Assembly (NCBI RefSeq): GCF_040436345.1 | Contig: NC_133223.1 | Span: 16,235,613-16,299,612, forward strand | Direction: 5' to 3' | From: Pagrus major | Lineage: Eukaryota > Chordata > Actinopteri > Spariformes > Sparidae | Length of the DNA: 64,000 bases | Shown: positions 34,940 to 46,499 of the stretch, one piece after another | Layout: the number at the start of each line of letters is the position of its first letter | Numbering within the stretch: position 1 is the stretch's first letter | Position numbers and translations under genes: made by a program | The notes under the pieces: generated by a model | What the model saw: only the letters and a program-made list of their open reading frames with translations | What the model was told of the DNA's origin: nothing | The model's database searches: none

Positions 34940-35812
34940 TCTAAAATTTAGAGACACATGCTTCTCATAGATTATATAGAATATGATGCATTGCAGGAGA
35001 TTCAACTACTCAACACTATATACTGAAGGTAGTTAGAATGAGCCCAACCTTTAACATCTACAGCAGTAAAATGCAACATACACATTAATGCAGCAAGTCA
35101 GGTTTTTAATGGAGGTTGTAGTGGAATATTTTCACAGTGTGGTATCAGTACTATTACTGAATTAAAGGATTTGAGTACTTCTTTCACCACTGTAAGTACT
35201 TACAAATAAGTACTGTTGTGATAAGTACACAAAAGTCATACTTGAGTACATGTACATGTACAGGTACAAGTACAAGCACAAGACACAAGTACAGGTACAG
35301 GTACAATGTCTGCCTCCAAAATTTCGTGGAGTGGAGGTATAAAGAAAATGGAAATACTCAAGTAAAGTACCAGTACCTCAAAATTGTATAAATGTACTTA
35401 GTTTTACTGTGCATATTTTACTGCACAATGAGTTATTTAACTCTGATCATTTAAATACATTTGTCTGGTTACTTGGCTACTTTTTTTGAAGTAAGGTTTT
35501 GAATGCAGGACTTTTGCTTGTAGTGGAGTATTTTCACAGTCGGAGTACTTCTCTTGCCACTGTCAGTACTCACAAATAAGTTGTGCCACGCTTTCAGAGA
35601 ATACTTGTATGTCTTTTTTTGAATCACCCACCTCTAATGATTTGATGTCAATTATGATATGAGTGTATATAAATAATGCAGATTTGCTCCAGTTCCTGGC
35701 TGGTTACAGGTGTCAGTGGGAGTGAACAGATTGCGCTCCCTGTAGTCAAACTAGGTCTTTATCTTCCCGCAGTATGCTAAGACAGCACTAACTTGCAAAA
35801 CCACACACAGAC

Positions 35813-35815
35813 ACA

Positions 35816-35855
<40 letters not shown>
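35813..35855 (+). repeat. (CA)n microsatellite
   Basis: About 20 CA units with minor interruptions at the edges (CTCACACTCACAG follows). Confidence 0.9.
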
Positions 35856-35861
<6 letters not shown>

Positions 35862-36438
35862 CACAGAGACAGACATAACCTCTGCTTAATTATGAGTTTT
35901 GTGATTTGACAACGGCGGAAAGGTAGTCTCGTGGTCAAGGTTACTCTGTCCTTGTCGTAACTCAAAAAGAAGAAAACACAGTAAGAAAAGGGATTCAAAT
36001 GTGCAGTGCTGCTGTTGCTTGGAAACAGATTGAACCACATTTTTTGGATAATTGGTAAGCTGGGAGGCAATCAGAAAAGGTGAGGGGATTCTTTGACCTT
36101 CGAGAAAATATGTAATTGTAAGAGCATTTGATCAGCGATGCACTATTTGCATGCAAATTGAGGCAGAACAGTAACTACATTGTGTAGAATAAAAAGTATA
36201 TGACATTGGCTTACACTTCGCTATCAATTTGGCTGTGATCGTTGGAGGAGCACATTTTATTTACTGCAGCTTATAAGCCTTTAAGGCAAATGAAATGCAT
36301 TCAGTTGGCTAATTGAGGTTAGTCTGCGTGCTTTCTGAATGTCTCCTCAGGACAATAGGTTGTACTCTTACTATGAGATTACATTTGAGTCCTGTAAGCC
36401 CAGATAGCTCGACAGCAAAACAGTTCCGCTTTTAACTC

Positions 36439-36444
36439 TTTATT
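36439..36444 (-). terminator. Probable polyadenylation signal of pcdh8
   Basis: AATAAA on the minus strand about 345 nt after the pcdh8 stop codon at 36788-36790. Confidence 0.45.
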
Positions 36445-36787
36445 TGTGCAACAATGTGACAAAACTCTACCACAAACATGGTAATCTTTCATATTGATTG
36501 TTTTCCACAGCAGGAAGGCCCCTTGCAGCCTCATTGTCCATTGGTCATGCCCCTTAAATAGTAACACATGCTCTTGAAAATGTATAATAAAATTCTTCTT
36601 TACATTGAATCATTATGAAAAATATATTATTAATGTACAAAATCTTGCATATTACACATGATACAATGAACAGTCTTATATGAGCCAAAAGACACGACAT
36701 ACTACAAAACACAGCAACAACCCAACATAGAGTCAATTAAGATCAAAGAACTGTACAGTAGAAAGACAAATTCCCTTTTTTGGAGCT

Positions 36788-39700
36788 TTAAGAGTTTGTG
36801 TACTCTGGGATGGAGATCTCATCCGTTTCCTGTATTCGGGCCGGCGTCGGCGGACCGACGAGAATATAATCAAACTCCTGGTGTTGGACTTTTTCATACA
36901 CACTTTGCAGACCGTTGGTTTTAGGTAAGTGAGCAGGGTAGTAGTTTTCCCTCCTGGTGTCCCGGGGAAGTGAAGCTGTCTTGGAGAAAGTTGACAGATG
37001 CGGTCCACAGGCCATGCTCGTGTTGGGCCGTGTCGCTGAGGGGCTCCAGCATCGGTCCGAGTGTCCCAGCACCTTGCACTCGCTCGTGCACGCCCAGAGA
37101 CCTGAGGGGGAAACAGTAGAGCTGTCAGGACGGAGAATGAATGCATTTGCTGGCTCCCCTGGTCGAGGTTAAAAAAAAAAGTGATCCCAGGTAATCAGAC
37201 GATTAATTAAGAAAATTAATTGCTGATTCCACCATCTTAAAGGTTCAGTATGTAGTTTTGGAGAAGATATTTTAATCAGAAGAGAAGGATTTTAAAATAA
37301 ACAAACTTTGTTTTCATGAATAAACTGAATAAACAAATTGCCTTTAAAGGACAACACAGTTTTACTTTGTTTATATTTGGCGGACCCTGCCACCTTTCTA
37401 GCTTCAAACAGTGTTCTGGGGACCTCATTCATAATTGATAACAGCTTGTTTATTCAGTTATGGAAAAAAATCTTTATTTCTGAGTTTGGATTTCTTCTCC
37501 AAAATGACATAGTGCCCCTTTAAATGTAAAGATTTGTTGCTTTTCTTTGTCATTTATGATAAAAAATGAAGTGTTTGGGGGTTTTGGACTTTTGAAGACC
37601 TCAATTTGGGCTTTTTGATCAGCATTTTTCAAACTTTTTTCCCCATCTTATTGACTAAATGATTAATCGATTAATCATGAAAAGTCACTGGCAGATCAAT
37701 CGACAATAAAAATAATCTTTTGCTGCATTGTTATAACGGGGTGCAATCTGCATGGTGCATGGCTTGGATGAAAGTACAACCCACACTATAAGAAGCCAAG
37801 GATTTCATCTTCCTATCCTCTCAAATTCCTCTGAATTTCTTGCAGCTTTATTTTGTTTTCGTGACACTTACTGTTCGTCGGCGGCGACTCTTTCTTGTGC
37901 ACGTCTCCACTTATGTCAGAGTCGCTGTCATTGAAGTCGCTGTCCCCTTTTCCGCTGTCCTTGCCACTGATGTGGGGATCTCTGGCTGAGATGGTCGTGA
38001 ATGAATTGCCCTTCCATATCGTTATCGGCCTGACCGTCTCTTTCCCGTACCCTGGCAGCGTGGAATAACCCTGCAAAGACACAAACAAATCCCACATAGA
38101 TTTTGAGTCAAGATGCCAAAAAAGACCAAAAAATCAGCGTGAAACACACTTTAAAAGAAAATAAAAATACTTGCCTTTAATTTACCCTCCATCACTCTGC
38201 TGTTTGACTCAAAGATGCCTGCTGTCTGCCTGCCATCCTCGCAGGCTGCCTCTGTTGTGTTGCTGCTGGCCAATGGAGGCTTCTCTGGAAATGGATGGGC
38301 ATCAAACACTTTGCCTTTGTGGTTGGCAATCAATGAATCGATGTGACCACTTTCCACTTGCTCCACATTTGGTGCGTCTTCTTTCTCCTCGTACCCCCCC
38401 TCCCTGGTCTCCTTTCTCCTGCGGTTGCAAATGGTTGTGATGAGGATGATGGCCAGCAGGAGGAGGGAGCAGCTCCCTGCCAGGACGATGATGATGGCTA
38501 TGGACATGTCCCACTCAAAGAGCTCCTCGCTGCCATTTTGAGAAGAGGAGGGCATGCTGGGCAGAGCTCCTTCAATGAAGCTCAAGTGAATGACGGCTGT
38601 GGAGCTGAGCGAGGGGGACCCGTGGTCGCTGACCGCCACTGTGACTTTGACATTGTCTGCCAGATCATACGTCAGCTGCCGGCTCACGTGCACCTTCCCT
38701 GTGTCTTTGTTGACAGAGAAGCCCAGGTGTCCCCCCTCTGTGATTTTAAAGGACAGCTGTGCGTTTACGCCCTCATCAGCATCTGTGGCCTTTATCTGGG
38801 TTACCACATAACCTGCAGGTGCATCTTTGGGCAGGAAAACCTCAGCAGATCCTTTGTAAAGCGCTGGCTCGATGATAGAAGGCTGGTTGTCATTCTGATC
38901 AACTATTTTTAGCCTGATGACAGCTGTGCTCTGCAGCTGTGGTGACCCCCCATCACTCGCTTGGATGTGTATGTCTAGCTGTTTCATCACTTCATAATTA
39001 AAACTTCTCAGAGCGTATATGGAGCCAGACACTGAGTTCAGAGACACAAAGGTGTTCACAGGGGAGCCCATGATGAGGCTGTCCACCAGTCTGTACGTGA
39101 TTTTGCCATTATTGCCCAGATCCGCGTCTGTGGCCTGGACTGTGGTGATGTAGGCCCCCGGGGCGTTGTTTTCCACCACTGAAACTTCAGTGACAGCTTT
39201 ACTGAAGTGAGGGGCGTTGTCATTCTCATCGCTGAGTCTAATGGTGTACTGAGTGATCTTTCTCAGCGGGGGTGACCCAAAATCCTCAGCCATGACCGTC
39301 AAGTTGTACTCGCTAATCCTCTCCCTGTCTAGAACGGCCGCTGTCACTATCATGTAGCTGTCCTCGTAAGCCTGGCGGAGTTTGAAATGGTCGTGGCCGT
39401 ACAGTGTGCAGTGGACCTGGCTGTTCACACCCGAGTCTCTGTCCAGGGTGCTGATCAGCGCCACCAGACTGTCCTTGTCTGCCGCCTCGCTGATGTACGC
39501 GATGCCCGTGGTGATGGAGGTCATCGGGGTGATGCTGATTTCTGGGGCATTGTCATTAACGTCTGTGACGTGAATGATGATTTTGCACACGGAGGGGGTC
39601 GGGTTGGGTCCCAGATCGGTCGCCTGCACGTCTAGCTCGTAGGTGCTTTTGTCCTCGAAATCCACCGCGCTCCTGAGCGTCAGGCGACCCGATTTGTTAT

Positions 39701-40640
39701 CCACTTGGAAAAGTTCTCGGATCTCGTGAGAAACCTGTTTTCCGAAGCCGTAGACGACCTCCCCGTTCAAGCCCTCATCAGCATCAACTGCGTTCAAGTC
39801 CAGGATGACAGCGCCAACCGGTGCGTCCTCCGGCAAACTGACGGAGAAACTGTTCTGGTCAAAAACCGGACTGTTGTCGTTAAAGTCAGTCACTTTGATA
39901 GTGATCTTTGTTGACCCCGATCTGAAAGGATTCCCGCCGTCTGTGGCCACCAGATCCACAGTGTATGATGACTGAGTCTCCCTGTCTAGCTCCTTCATTA
40001 GCACCAATTCCGCATATTTAACCCCATCCGCTCTCAGGAGCACATCAATGGTGAAGTGACTGTTGACAGAAATCTGATAGCTCTGGATGTAGTTTGACCC
40101 GACGTCTGCGTCCGCAGCCGGGTCCAAGGGGATCCGGGAGCCCACAGCTGCGTTCTCTGAGATCTCCACTATAGATTCCCTGTTTGGAAACTCCGGAGAG
40201 TTGTCATTGATGTCCTTTATTTCCACCTCAACATGAATCAATTTGTAGCGATCTTTGGAGAAATTCACCACGTCAAAAGTAATGAGACACTGTGGAGTGT
40301 GTCTGCAGATTCTCTCCCTGTCAATTCGTTCCCCGACAGCGAGCTCCCCGTCGCTTTCTCTCACCCTGATGAATGAAGCGTTGAATTGTTTCATCATCCT
40401 AAAATTGGTCTTGGAGGAATGAGACAGACTCAAGGACATGTCCTTGGCAAGGTTTCCGATGACTGTACCTGGTGCGCCCTCCTCATTGGTCTGGTATCGA
40501 ATAGTATTTCCCTCGGACCGAGCCGGCGAGGCAAATAAAAATTGATGGATTGAGAATATTAAAATCCACCGGTGCCAATAAGTTATAAACTGGCCCCGTA
40601 TCATCTTCGTGGTGATCTTCCCCTCGGTAAGCAGCCTCAT
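36788..40640 (-). CDS. pcdh8: Protocadherin-8 (paraxial protocadherin, PAPC)
   Basis: Three coding exons: 40640-38175, 38070-37872 and 37101-36788; 2979 nt, 992 residues (human about 1070). It is a calcium-dependent adhesion protein of the delta-2 group, acting in somite and paraxial-mesoderm morphogenesis and at synapses. Seen: a signal peptide near residues 25-43; six cadherin repeats whose linkers read [36 protein letters not shown] and DQNDNQPS; a membrane segment ([20 protein letters not shown]) then basic CNRRRKE; and a tail with [28 protein letters not shown] and [15 protein letters not shown], hallmarks of PCDH8. One large exon for the whole ectodomain is typical. The first ATG was chosen; a second lies 12 codons on. 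Intron 1 starts with GC (AAAG then GCAAGT). Confidence 0.96.
37237..37523. mobile_element. Miniature transposon family B, copy 3, in pcdh8 intron 2
   Basis: It starts TTAAAGGTTCAGTATGTAGT and ends ATAGTGCCCCTTTAA, with TTAA at both sides. The interior shares a block of about 55 nt with copy 1, nearly identical (GGCGGACCCTGCCACCTTTC onward), so these two are closely related. Confidence 0.75.
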
Positions 40641-40817
40641 TGCGCGCAGAACAGATGAGAGCAGTTCACCTCTGGAGTAGTGAGCTCTCCATGCAGCTCC
40701 CGCGTTTATGAACTGAACTGTGGCTGGAAGTGAAAGTTACTTGCTCCTTGCGCGCAGCCAGTCAGATACGCTTGTTGCCTCGCCTTCAACACAGCTCAAA
40801 ATTCTGCAGTGGCGGGG

Positions 40818-40823
40818 TTTATA
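40818..40823 (-). promoter_or_regulatory. TATA box of pcdh8
   Basis: The minus strand reads TATAAA followed by CCCCGCC, about 178 nt before the ATG. The spacing allows a start near 40790 and a 5' UTR of about 150 nt. Confidence 0.55.
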
Positions 40824-40832
40824 CAGCTCCTC

Positions 40833-40859
40833 ATGCTAATGAGACGAAGTGTGACCAAT
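40833..40859. promoter_or_regulatory. Octamer, T-box-like and CCAAT motifs upstream of the pcdh8 TATA box
   Basis: On the plus strand: ATGCTAAT (40833-40840, exact POU octamer ATGCWAAT), AAGTGTGA (40847-40854, one base off the T-box half-site AGGTGTGA) and CCAAT (40855-40859). They lie 10-40 nt upstream of the TATA box relative to minus-strand transcription. In frog and fish, PAPC is expressed in mesoderm under T-box control, which makes the cluster plausible; motif matches of this size also occur by chance. Confidence 0.4.
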
Positions 40860-41128
40860 CCCTCGCTTTAGAATTAAAAATACCCCCTTATGAAAAAAAA
40901 AAGAGAAAGAAGAAGCTCTAAGCCTGTTTTCAGAGTGAACACTGAGGGAAGTTGCAGAAAAGAACAAAAAAAGAGGAGCAGAATAGATATGCCATTGCTT
41001 GAAGATAGTTCCTGCTCTGTTTATCGTCTTATTGCAGCCATTACCGAGTGATGGTTTTATTTAGCAAGAGCCTGTTTCTTCTCCTTTTGATGTTCGGTTT
41101 ATTGTCCATGGAGCGAGTGAGTAAGGTG

Positions 41129-41185
41129 CGTAAATGGGCGCGCGAGCAGCTGCGTGTGCGCGCGAGCGTGCGCACGCACTCTCAC
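41129..41185. repeat. Alternating purine-pyrimidine CG/TG tract upstream of pcdh8
   Basis: The stretch of GCGCGCGAGC, GCGTGTGCGCGCGAGC and GTGCGCACGCAC units is CpG-rich and mostly alternates purine and pyrimidine, a composition prone to Z-DNA. It lies about 0.3-0.4 kb upstream of the probable pcdh8 start. Confidence 0.6.
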
Positions 41186-41468
41186 CAGGCCAGCTCCATT
41201 GTCTTTTTGGAGAGCTGAGCTGAGGTTCGGTTCAGGGTGCATCTAATTTGAGAACAGCTTTATTATCTGGAGAGACATTCAGCGAGAAAGCATCCACAAC
41301 CTCTCCATCACCTCGTATAGTTGATTTTTTAAATGTTCTGGTTATCTGATATGTATAAAAAGGTGAACAATGTTACACATCCCGATTTTTTAACTTGAAT
41401 GGAAAAATATTACATGAATAAAGGGGTGCTTTCAAGGGCCTCCTTGAGAATATTTTCTCACTTTTGAG

Positions 41469-41945
41469 GTTAAAGGATAACTTCACCTAAGAATGGAAAA
41501 TGCAGTCATTGTCTACTCAACCCCACTCCAATGGAAAGTCAGGCGAAGTTTAAATCCACAGAACATTTCTTCACAGCTTCTTCTAAACAACTGAAGTAGA
41601 TGGGGACTTGTTTTAAAGCGTAAAGAAACAACCAAAAAATGGCTCCCGACAACTTGTCTGTGAAGCCCTGAGATCCCAAATTGAGTTAAAAAGATATTAT
41701 TTACAACTTAGCCCCGCAGTCGAACTCATGCACCCACTTCAGATTGGGTGCAGGCTATTGCTTTTAGCTCAGCAGCTACAGTGAGGACCTTGGTTTTTAA
41801 AAGGATATAAATAAATTAAGTCTTTTCCAATTAAGTTGGGATCTCAGTCTCCATCTACTTCAGTTTGTTTAGGAGAATGCTACAACGCTGTTTTGCAGTG
41901 AGGCACCAGAAATGTTTTGTAGACTGCAAAACTTCACCCAGCTTT
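41469..41945. mobile_element. Probable miniature transposon
   Basis: It begins TTAAAGGATAACTTCACCTA and ends in the area of GCAAAACTTCACCCAGCTTT; internal CATCTACTTCAGTTTGTTTA mirrors the earlier AACAACTGAAGTAGATGGGG, giving imperfect inverted arms. The exact right end is unclear. Confidence 0.5.
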
Positions 41946-42459
41946 CCTTCGGCATGACAGTGATGACGGAATTTACAGAGAGCCTTATTTATCTTTCCAA
42001 ATCTTACATCCTTCTCCTCTCTGGGTAATGGGCAACATATGGTATGTTAACATGTTTATCAAGGATCAAGGTACTTTATTTGTCTTTTTACAAAACTGGG
42101 TTGCACACCGAAATGAAAGTTTGTAGTCCCCTTCATGTTGCACACATACAGGTAATTAAATTTAGAATAGAAAAAAAGAAGAAAATATATACAGTTGCTA
42201 ATATACATATTGTTGGAATTGGCTTAGCTCCTACACATATATACATATATCGCCTGGGTTTTGGCTGCAACCCCCCACTCTAAAAATATGACTTCATACA
42301 TCATGAATTTCCAATCGCATCTGATTCAACTAACATTCGGTGCACCATGATGAGGATGAGCCATTCACTTTTGCACCTTTACATGTGCAGTTTAATAAGA
42401 ACTACACTATATGAGCACCCATATATTATATACTTTTGTGTGCTTTTGGTTTGTGGCTG

Positions 42460-42800
42460 TTTGGGGCTATAAGCTCTTTAGTTCCAGCTGAGGGAAATCT
42501 TAATGCCAGAGCATACAGTGATCTTTAAGACAATAGTGTGCCTCAAACTTTCTGGCAGTGATTTCTTGTTTCAACGTGACAGTGCCAACATTCAAAAAGC
42601 TAAAAACCCATGAAGAAATGGTTTTCAAAGTTTGGTGTTGAAGAACTTGACTGGTCTGCACAGAGCCCCATCAAACATCTTCGGGTTGAATTGGATGATG
42701 ACTTGTAGCCAGGTCTCCAAACATCAGTAGCCAATCCCCAATAAATGCTCCTGTGACTGAAAATGCAGATCCCTTTATCCAGGATCCAGAAGATTGTAGA
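42460..42800 (+). pseudogene. Relic of a Tc1/mariner-type transposase (3' part)
   Basis: The nucleotide run CAACGTGACAGTGCCAACAT ... AATGGTTTTC ... GAAGAACTTGACTGGTCTGC ... CAGAGCCC ... GGTTGAATTGGATGATGACT is the decayed C-terminal part of a Tc1-like transposase: a Q-D-x-A-N-x-H-like block, then EELDW, PAQSP and NPIE-x-LW-like blocks. Deletions and stops make it inactive. Confidence 0.65.
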
Positions 42801-43139
42801 TTCATCCTAGCAGGGCAGAGGATGTTGTAGCAGAACACCACATACTTTGCTCAATACTGGAATTTCCTGCTTAGATTCATATCTTGAAAAATACCAACAT
42901 TCAGTACCATTTTCAATACCACAAGGAAGAGTTCAAACCACTGAGGGAAAACATTTGAGATTTGTATTCAAAGATACATACATGAAGCCTTGAACATGAC
43001 AAAGAGGCACAACTTTACTTGGTGAGTAACAGAGAACAGAACATCTATTTTTTCACTTTAGATTAGGCCTCAAAATAATCTTGCCTTAAAATAAGCTCGC
43101 TGTCAGAGAGAAGAGAGCAGGAAAGTGCAGTAACAATAA

Positions 43140-43510
43140 GAAACACAAAAATGTGAGTAGTTACTGAGGAGCAAGTGAGGAATGAATCAGGAACGACTTA
43201 AGAACAGACTGATGAGTTACAGGAGATACTACATTAATGAATCATTGGGTAATGATAAGTTCATTAATATCTGTGAATCGTCATACTGACCACTTTCTTA
43301 ATGAGTTGTTCCTGATTAACTATCAACTACTTGCTGATTGGCAGGAAGTAGTGAGGACTCCTTAAATATTAATTACTTAATCATTAGTTACTCTTCTTTT
43401 GTTGCACCTTCAAGTAAAGTGAGACATCATGCTGAGTAGTTACCCAATAGAGTCCTTTAATACTAATTACTTAATCATTAGTTACTGTTTTTGTACCTTA
43501 TTGTGAGTGT
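43140..43510. repeat. Second copy of the ednrb-intron-4 repeat
   Basis: It shares ordered blocks with 18030-18560 (AATGTGAGTAGTTA, TTAATGAATCATTGGGTAATG, ACTGACCACTTTCTTAATGA). Non-coding. Confidence 0.65.
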
Positions 43511-45214
43511 TACCTCAACATGTATCAACCAATAGCACAATGCCACCACAATCGATAACCTCAAATATCCACTGCTGCATTGAGCCCACAGTTCTCTGGC
43601 TCATTTGACTCCTGTATTGTATTGCGCACATGCTCCTGTTTTGTTGTACAGGTATAGTATGTCAACACTTGTTAAGCTTATTTCCCACATTCTTTGAAAA
43701 GTGATAGTGAAATGAAATCAGTGGGATCTGATTTAGTTTCCACCAACATATGTTTGCATGCCCATTCTTTCTTTTTAAATACTCTTTCCAACCTCTAGTG
43801 GAGCTTATTAGATTTGATGGAGTGATTTTTTTCCCCCACTATAATTATGTTTGTTGCACTTCTTTGTTCTGCTGCTGTGGAAACTGCACAGTACAGCAGA
43901 GAAACCCGGAGTATAGCTGTTTTACTACCAAAAATCTGGATAGAAATCACTTGTTTGGGGCCTCTGCTCACTATTCATCTCTGACTATTTACTTCTAACT
44001 TCTCCATCTACTGTGTTTCTAAATGAGGTGTGGAAGAGAGCTGTTTAAGTTGACAGCTTGTGTGTGTTTTGCTGGGAATGATTCATTAGTCAGCCAGAGT
44101 CCACGGCGTGCTGCTGTTGAAGCGCAAACAATAATCTGATTCAATAATGCTAACAATAGCAATAATAATCTGAAACATTGGGAAAAAGCCCACAGAGGCA
44201 CATTGAAAGGGAAACGGCTGCAGTAAACAACAAAGGTAGGAGGGCAATTTTACAGTTAAAGGTTTCCAGCTAATGGAGAGAACAACTGTGACAGATTGTA
44301 TTTACTTCTTAACGCATAGGTTATCACACGAGGGAACAAACAGTGTTCAGATAATGTTTTGGAATAAGTTCATATATTAAAAGTGCTCCGCATACAGGCA
44401 ATAATTGATCATTTTCCTGTTTGATTAGAGTCACACTAAGGCTGACAATGTTTCTTGAAGTCAAAATCACCCACTTACCAGAAATATAAAAACAAGTTTC
44501 CTGAGTTTAAAATGGGTTATTTACTTACTGCACTGCACTATCAGTGGTGATACAGTATGATTAGTGTGCAGAGGTTTTATGTTGATAAGGGAAATGAAGA
44601 TTCCTTCAAGCTGAAATCCTGCAGAGATAAAAATTTGGGCAATGCACGGTACGTTTATTCCGATGGAAATGCATAAAATTCATTTTCACCTGCTTCTGTC
44701 TCATCCTCAAATTAATTTCTTCCAATGCTCAAAGACACAAGCGCCCAGTGTATAGTACCGTCAGTCTGAAGGTAAAAATATTCTGTTATTCTGTCATTGG
44801 GTTTCTTAACTGCGTTTCTGTGATGGTCCCAATTCACACCGGGTCCATGTGGATGTCTGATGTTTTCTTTAACTTGTGCTGTCAACAAGAGGCTAAATTT
44901 GGAGGCGCTCCACTGGGGATGAAATTGAGAAAAATGGTGGCGTTGGCTCCACACTCAGGGGGATTTTGTAAGAAGACTGGTTACAATAAAAGCAGCACTA
45001 ATCAGTATTTTCATAGAAACAATGGATGAAATGACCATGCGCTTGTTAGCAGTGACAAACCCACAGAGAATTACCACCTCGCTCTCCATTTCCATCAGCT
45101 TTATGGAGCGTTTTAGCATTTTATGGCTCTGTTTTGGTTATATGGTCCGTAGTATTGATTCACTCAGACTGCTCTCATCAGTGTCATTTCCAGCAACAAC
45201 AGGCAGTTATTTAA

Positions 45215-45320
45215 AGAAGAAGAAGAAGAAGGAGAAGAAGAAGAAGAAGAAGAAGAAGAAGAAGAAGAAGAAGAAGAAGAAGAAGAAGAAGAAGAAGAAG
45301 AAGAAAAAGTAGAAGAAGAA
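45215..45320 (+). repeat. (GAA)n tract, about 105 bp
   Basis: Almost pure AAG/GAA triplets, all purine on the plus strand. The apparent lysine-rich open frame through it is an artefact of the repeat. Confidence 0.97.
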
Positions 45321-45689
45321 TTAATCATATACAATCACACAATGTACAGTGTAGGGAAACTGGTTCTCTGAATTTAACTCATCCAGAGGGAGCAGTGGGC
45401 AGCTAACATACAGCGCCTGGGGACCTACTCCAGATTCTACACCAGTGCCTTGGTCAAGGGAACTGTCTGGAGAATTAACCTAATGTACATGTTTTGATGG
45501 TGGGGGGAAACTGGAGTCCTCGGAGGAAAGAAAGGCCCTGCCCCAACCAGTATAAAGACATTAGACATCACATTAGCTTGTGAACATAGTTGAGCATTTA
45601 GCAGCTAAAGAGCCAGATATTACTTTAATCAGGAGTTGGAGGAGACCAAAACAAAGCTCTAAGGAGAGTGAATTCTGGACTTTTCATTC

Positions 45690-46450
45690 ATTAGGTGGAC
45701 ACAAACACAACTCTGAATGAACTTAAATGCTGCTCTATATCTGCAATGGTCAACTATATGGCCCTACTGTATCTCAGAGGCAACTATTTATATTTATATT
45801 ATATTTATATTTATATATATTATATTTTACTCCACTACCTTTGTCCTACAGCTTTCGTCACAAGCTCCTTTTCAGATTATAATTTTTCATTTCCTTCATT
45901 CTGGGTGAAAACCTTGTATCTCCTTTTATCATTTTCATTTTGAATGTTTGTGATAAGCTAAAGGATGATGTGTTCGTTTATGAGCTGAATAAAGTCTCCT
46001 CATTCAAAAGCTAAATAAACTATTTAAAACCCTCTTGGATTAGCTTGAAAAATGAACCATCATAAAGCTGAAAACTGTTTTTCTGAGACTGTGAAAATCT
46101 AACCTTTTAGAGATACGTGGTTCTCATAGATCTTATACTATATGATGCATCACTGTAGATTGAATTACTCAACAGTACATAAAATAGTGAAAATTGGCTA
46201 AAACTTTAACATCTACAGCAATAAAATGAAACATACAGTAATTCGGCAGTCATGTTCATCAAAAAGTAACAGATATAAAAGAACTTATAAAACACTGACA
46301 GGGAACATTTTACTGCAGAATGAGTACTTTAATTTTTGATACTTTAAGAACATTTTACTTATAACACATGCTTTTACTTAAGTGGAGTATTTCACAGTGG
46401 TATTGGTACCTTCACTAAAGAAAATGATCTGGATACTTCCTCCAGCACTG
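45690..46450. repeat. Sister copy of the repeat at about 34680-35600
   Basis: It shares CTTTTATCATTTTCATTTTG-type lead-in, AGCTAAATAAACTATTT, TTCTCATAGATCTTATACTA, TATGATGCATC, AACATCTACAGCAATAAAAT and ACTTTTGATACTTTAA-like blocks in the same order. It lacks the inverted insertion found in the 34.8-kb copy. Confidence 0.65.
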
Positions 46451-46499
46451 CTGCTGCATGTGTAGGTACTATCGGCAAGTGTTTGCAAACAAGTTAGCC

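Larger units (their letters stand above)
33685..36438. repeat. cnmd-pcdh8 intergenic region, rich in AGTA-type repeats
   Basis: Upstream of cnmd. About 34130-34640 and 35000-35620 are copies of the AGTA/ACTT repeat (AAGTAAAGTACAGATACCTT, TACTCAAGTAAAGTACCAG). About 34335-34450 shares TTGAGTCTCATTCCCA with 31020-31070. It also contains the perfect palindrome (34843-34939) and a CA repeat. No exon seen. I could not identify a clear cnmd TATA box. Confidence 0.6.

Noticed and set aside
38343..38912. 189-codon open frame antisense to pcdh8
   Set aside because: Shadow of the strongly coding minus-strand pcdh8 exon.
45022..45312. Open frame ending in a long lysine run
   Set aside because: The lysines come from the GAA microsatellite; the upstream part has no motif or splice context.
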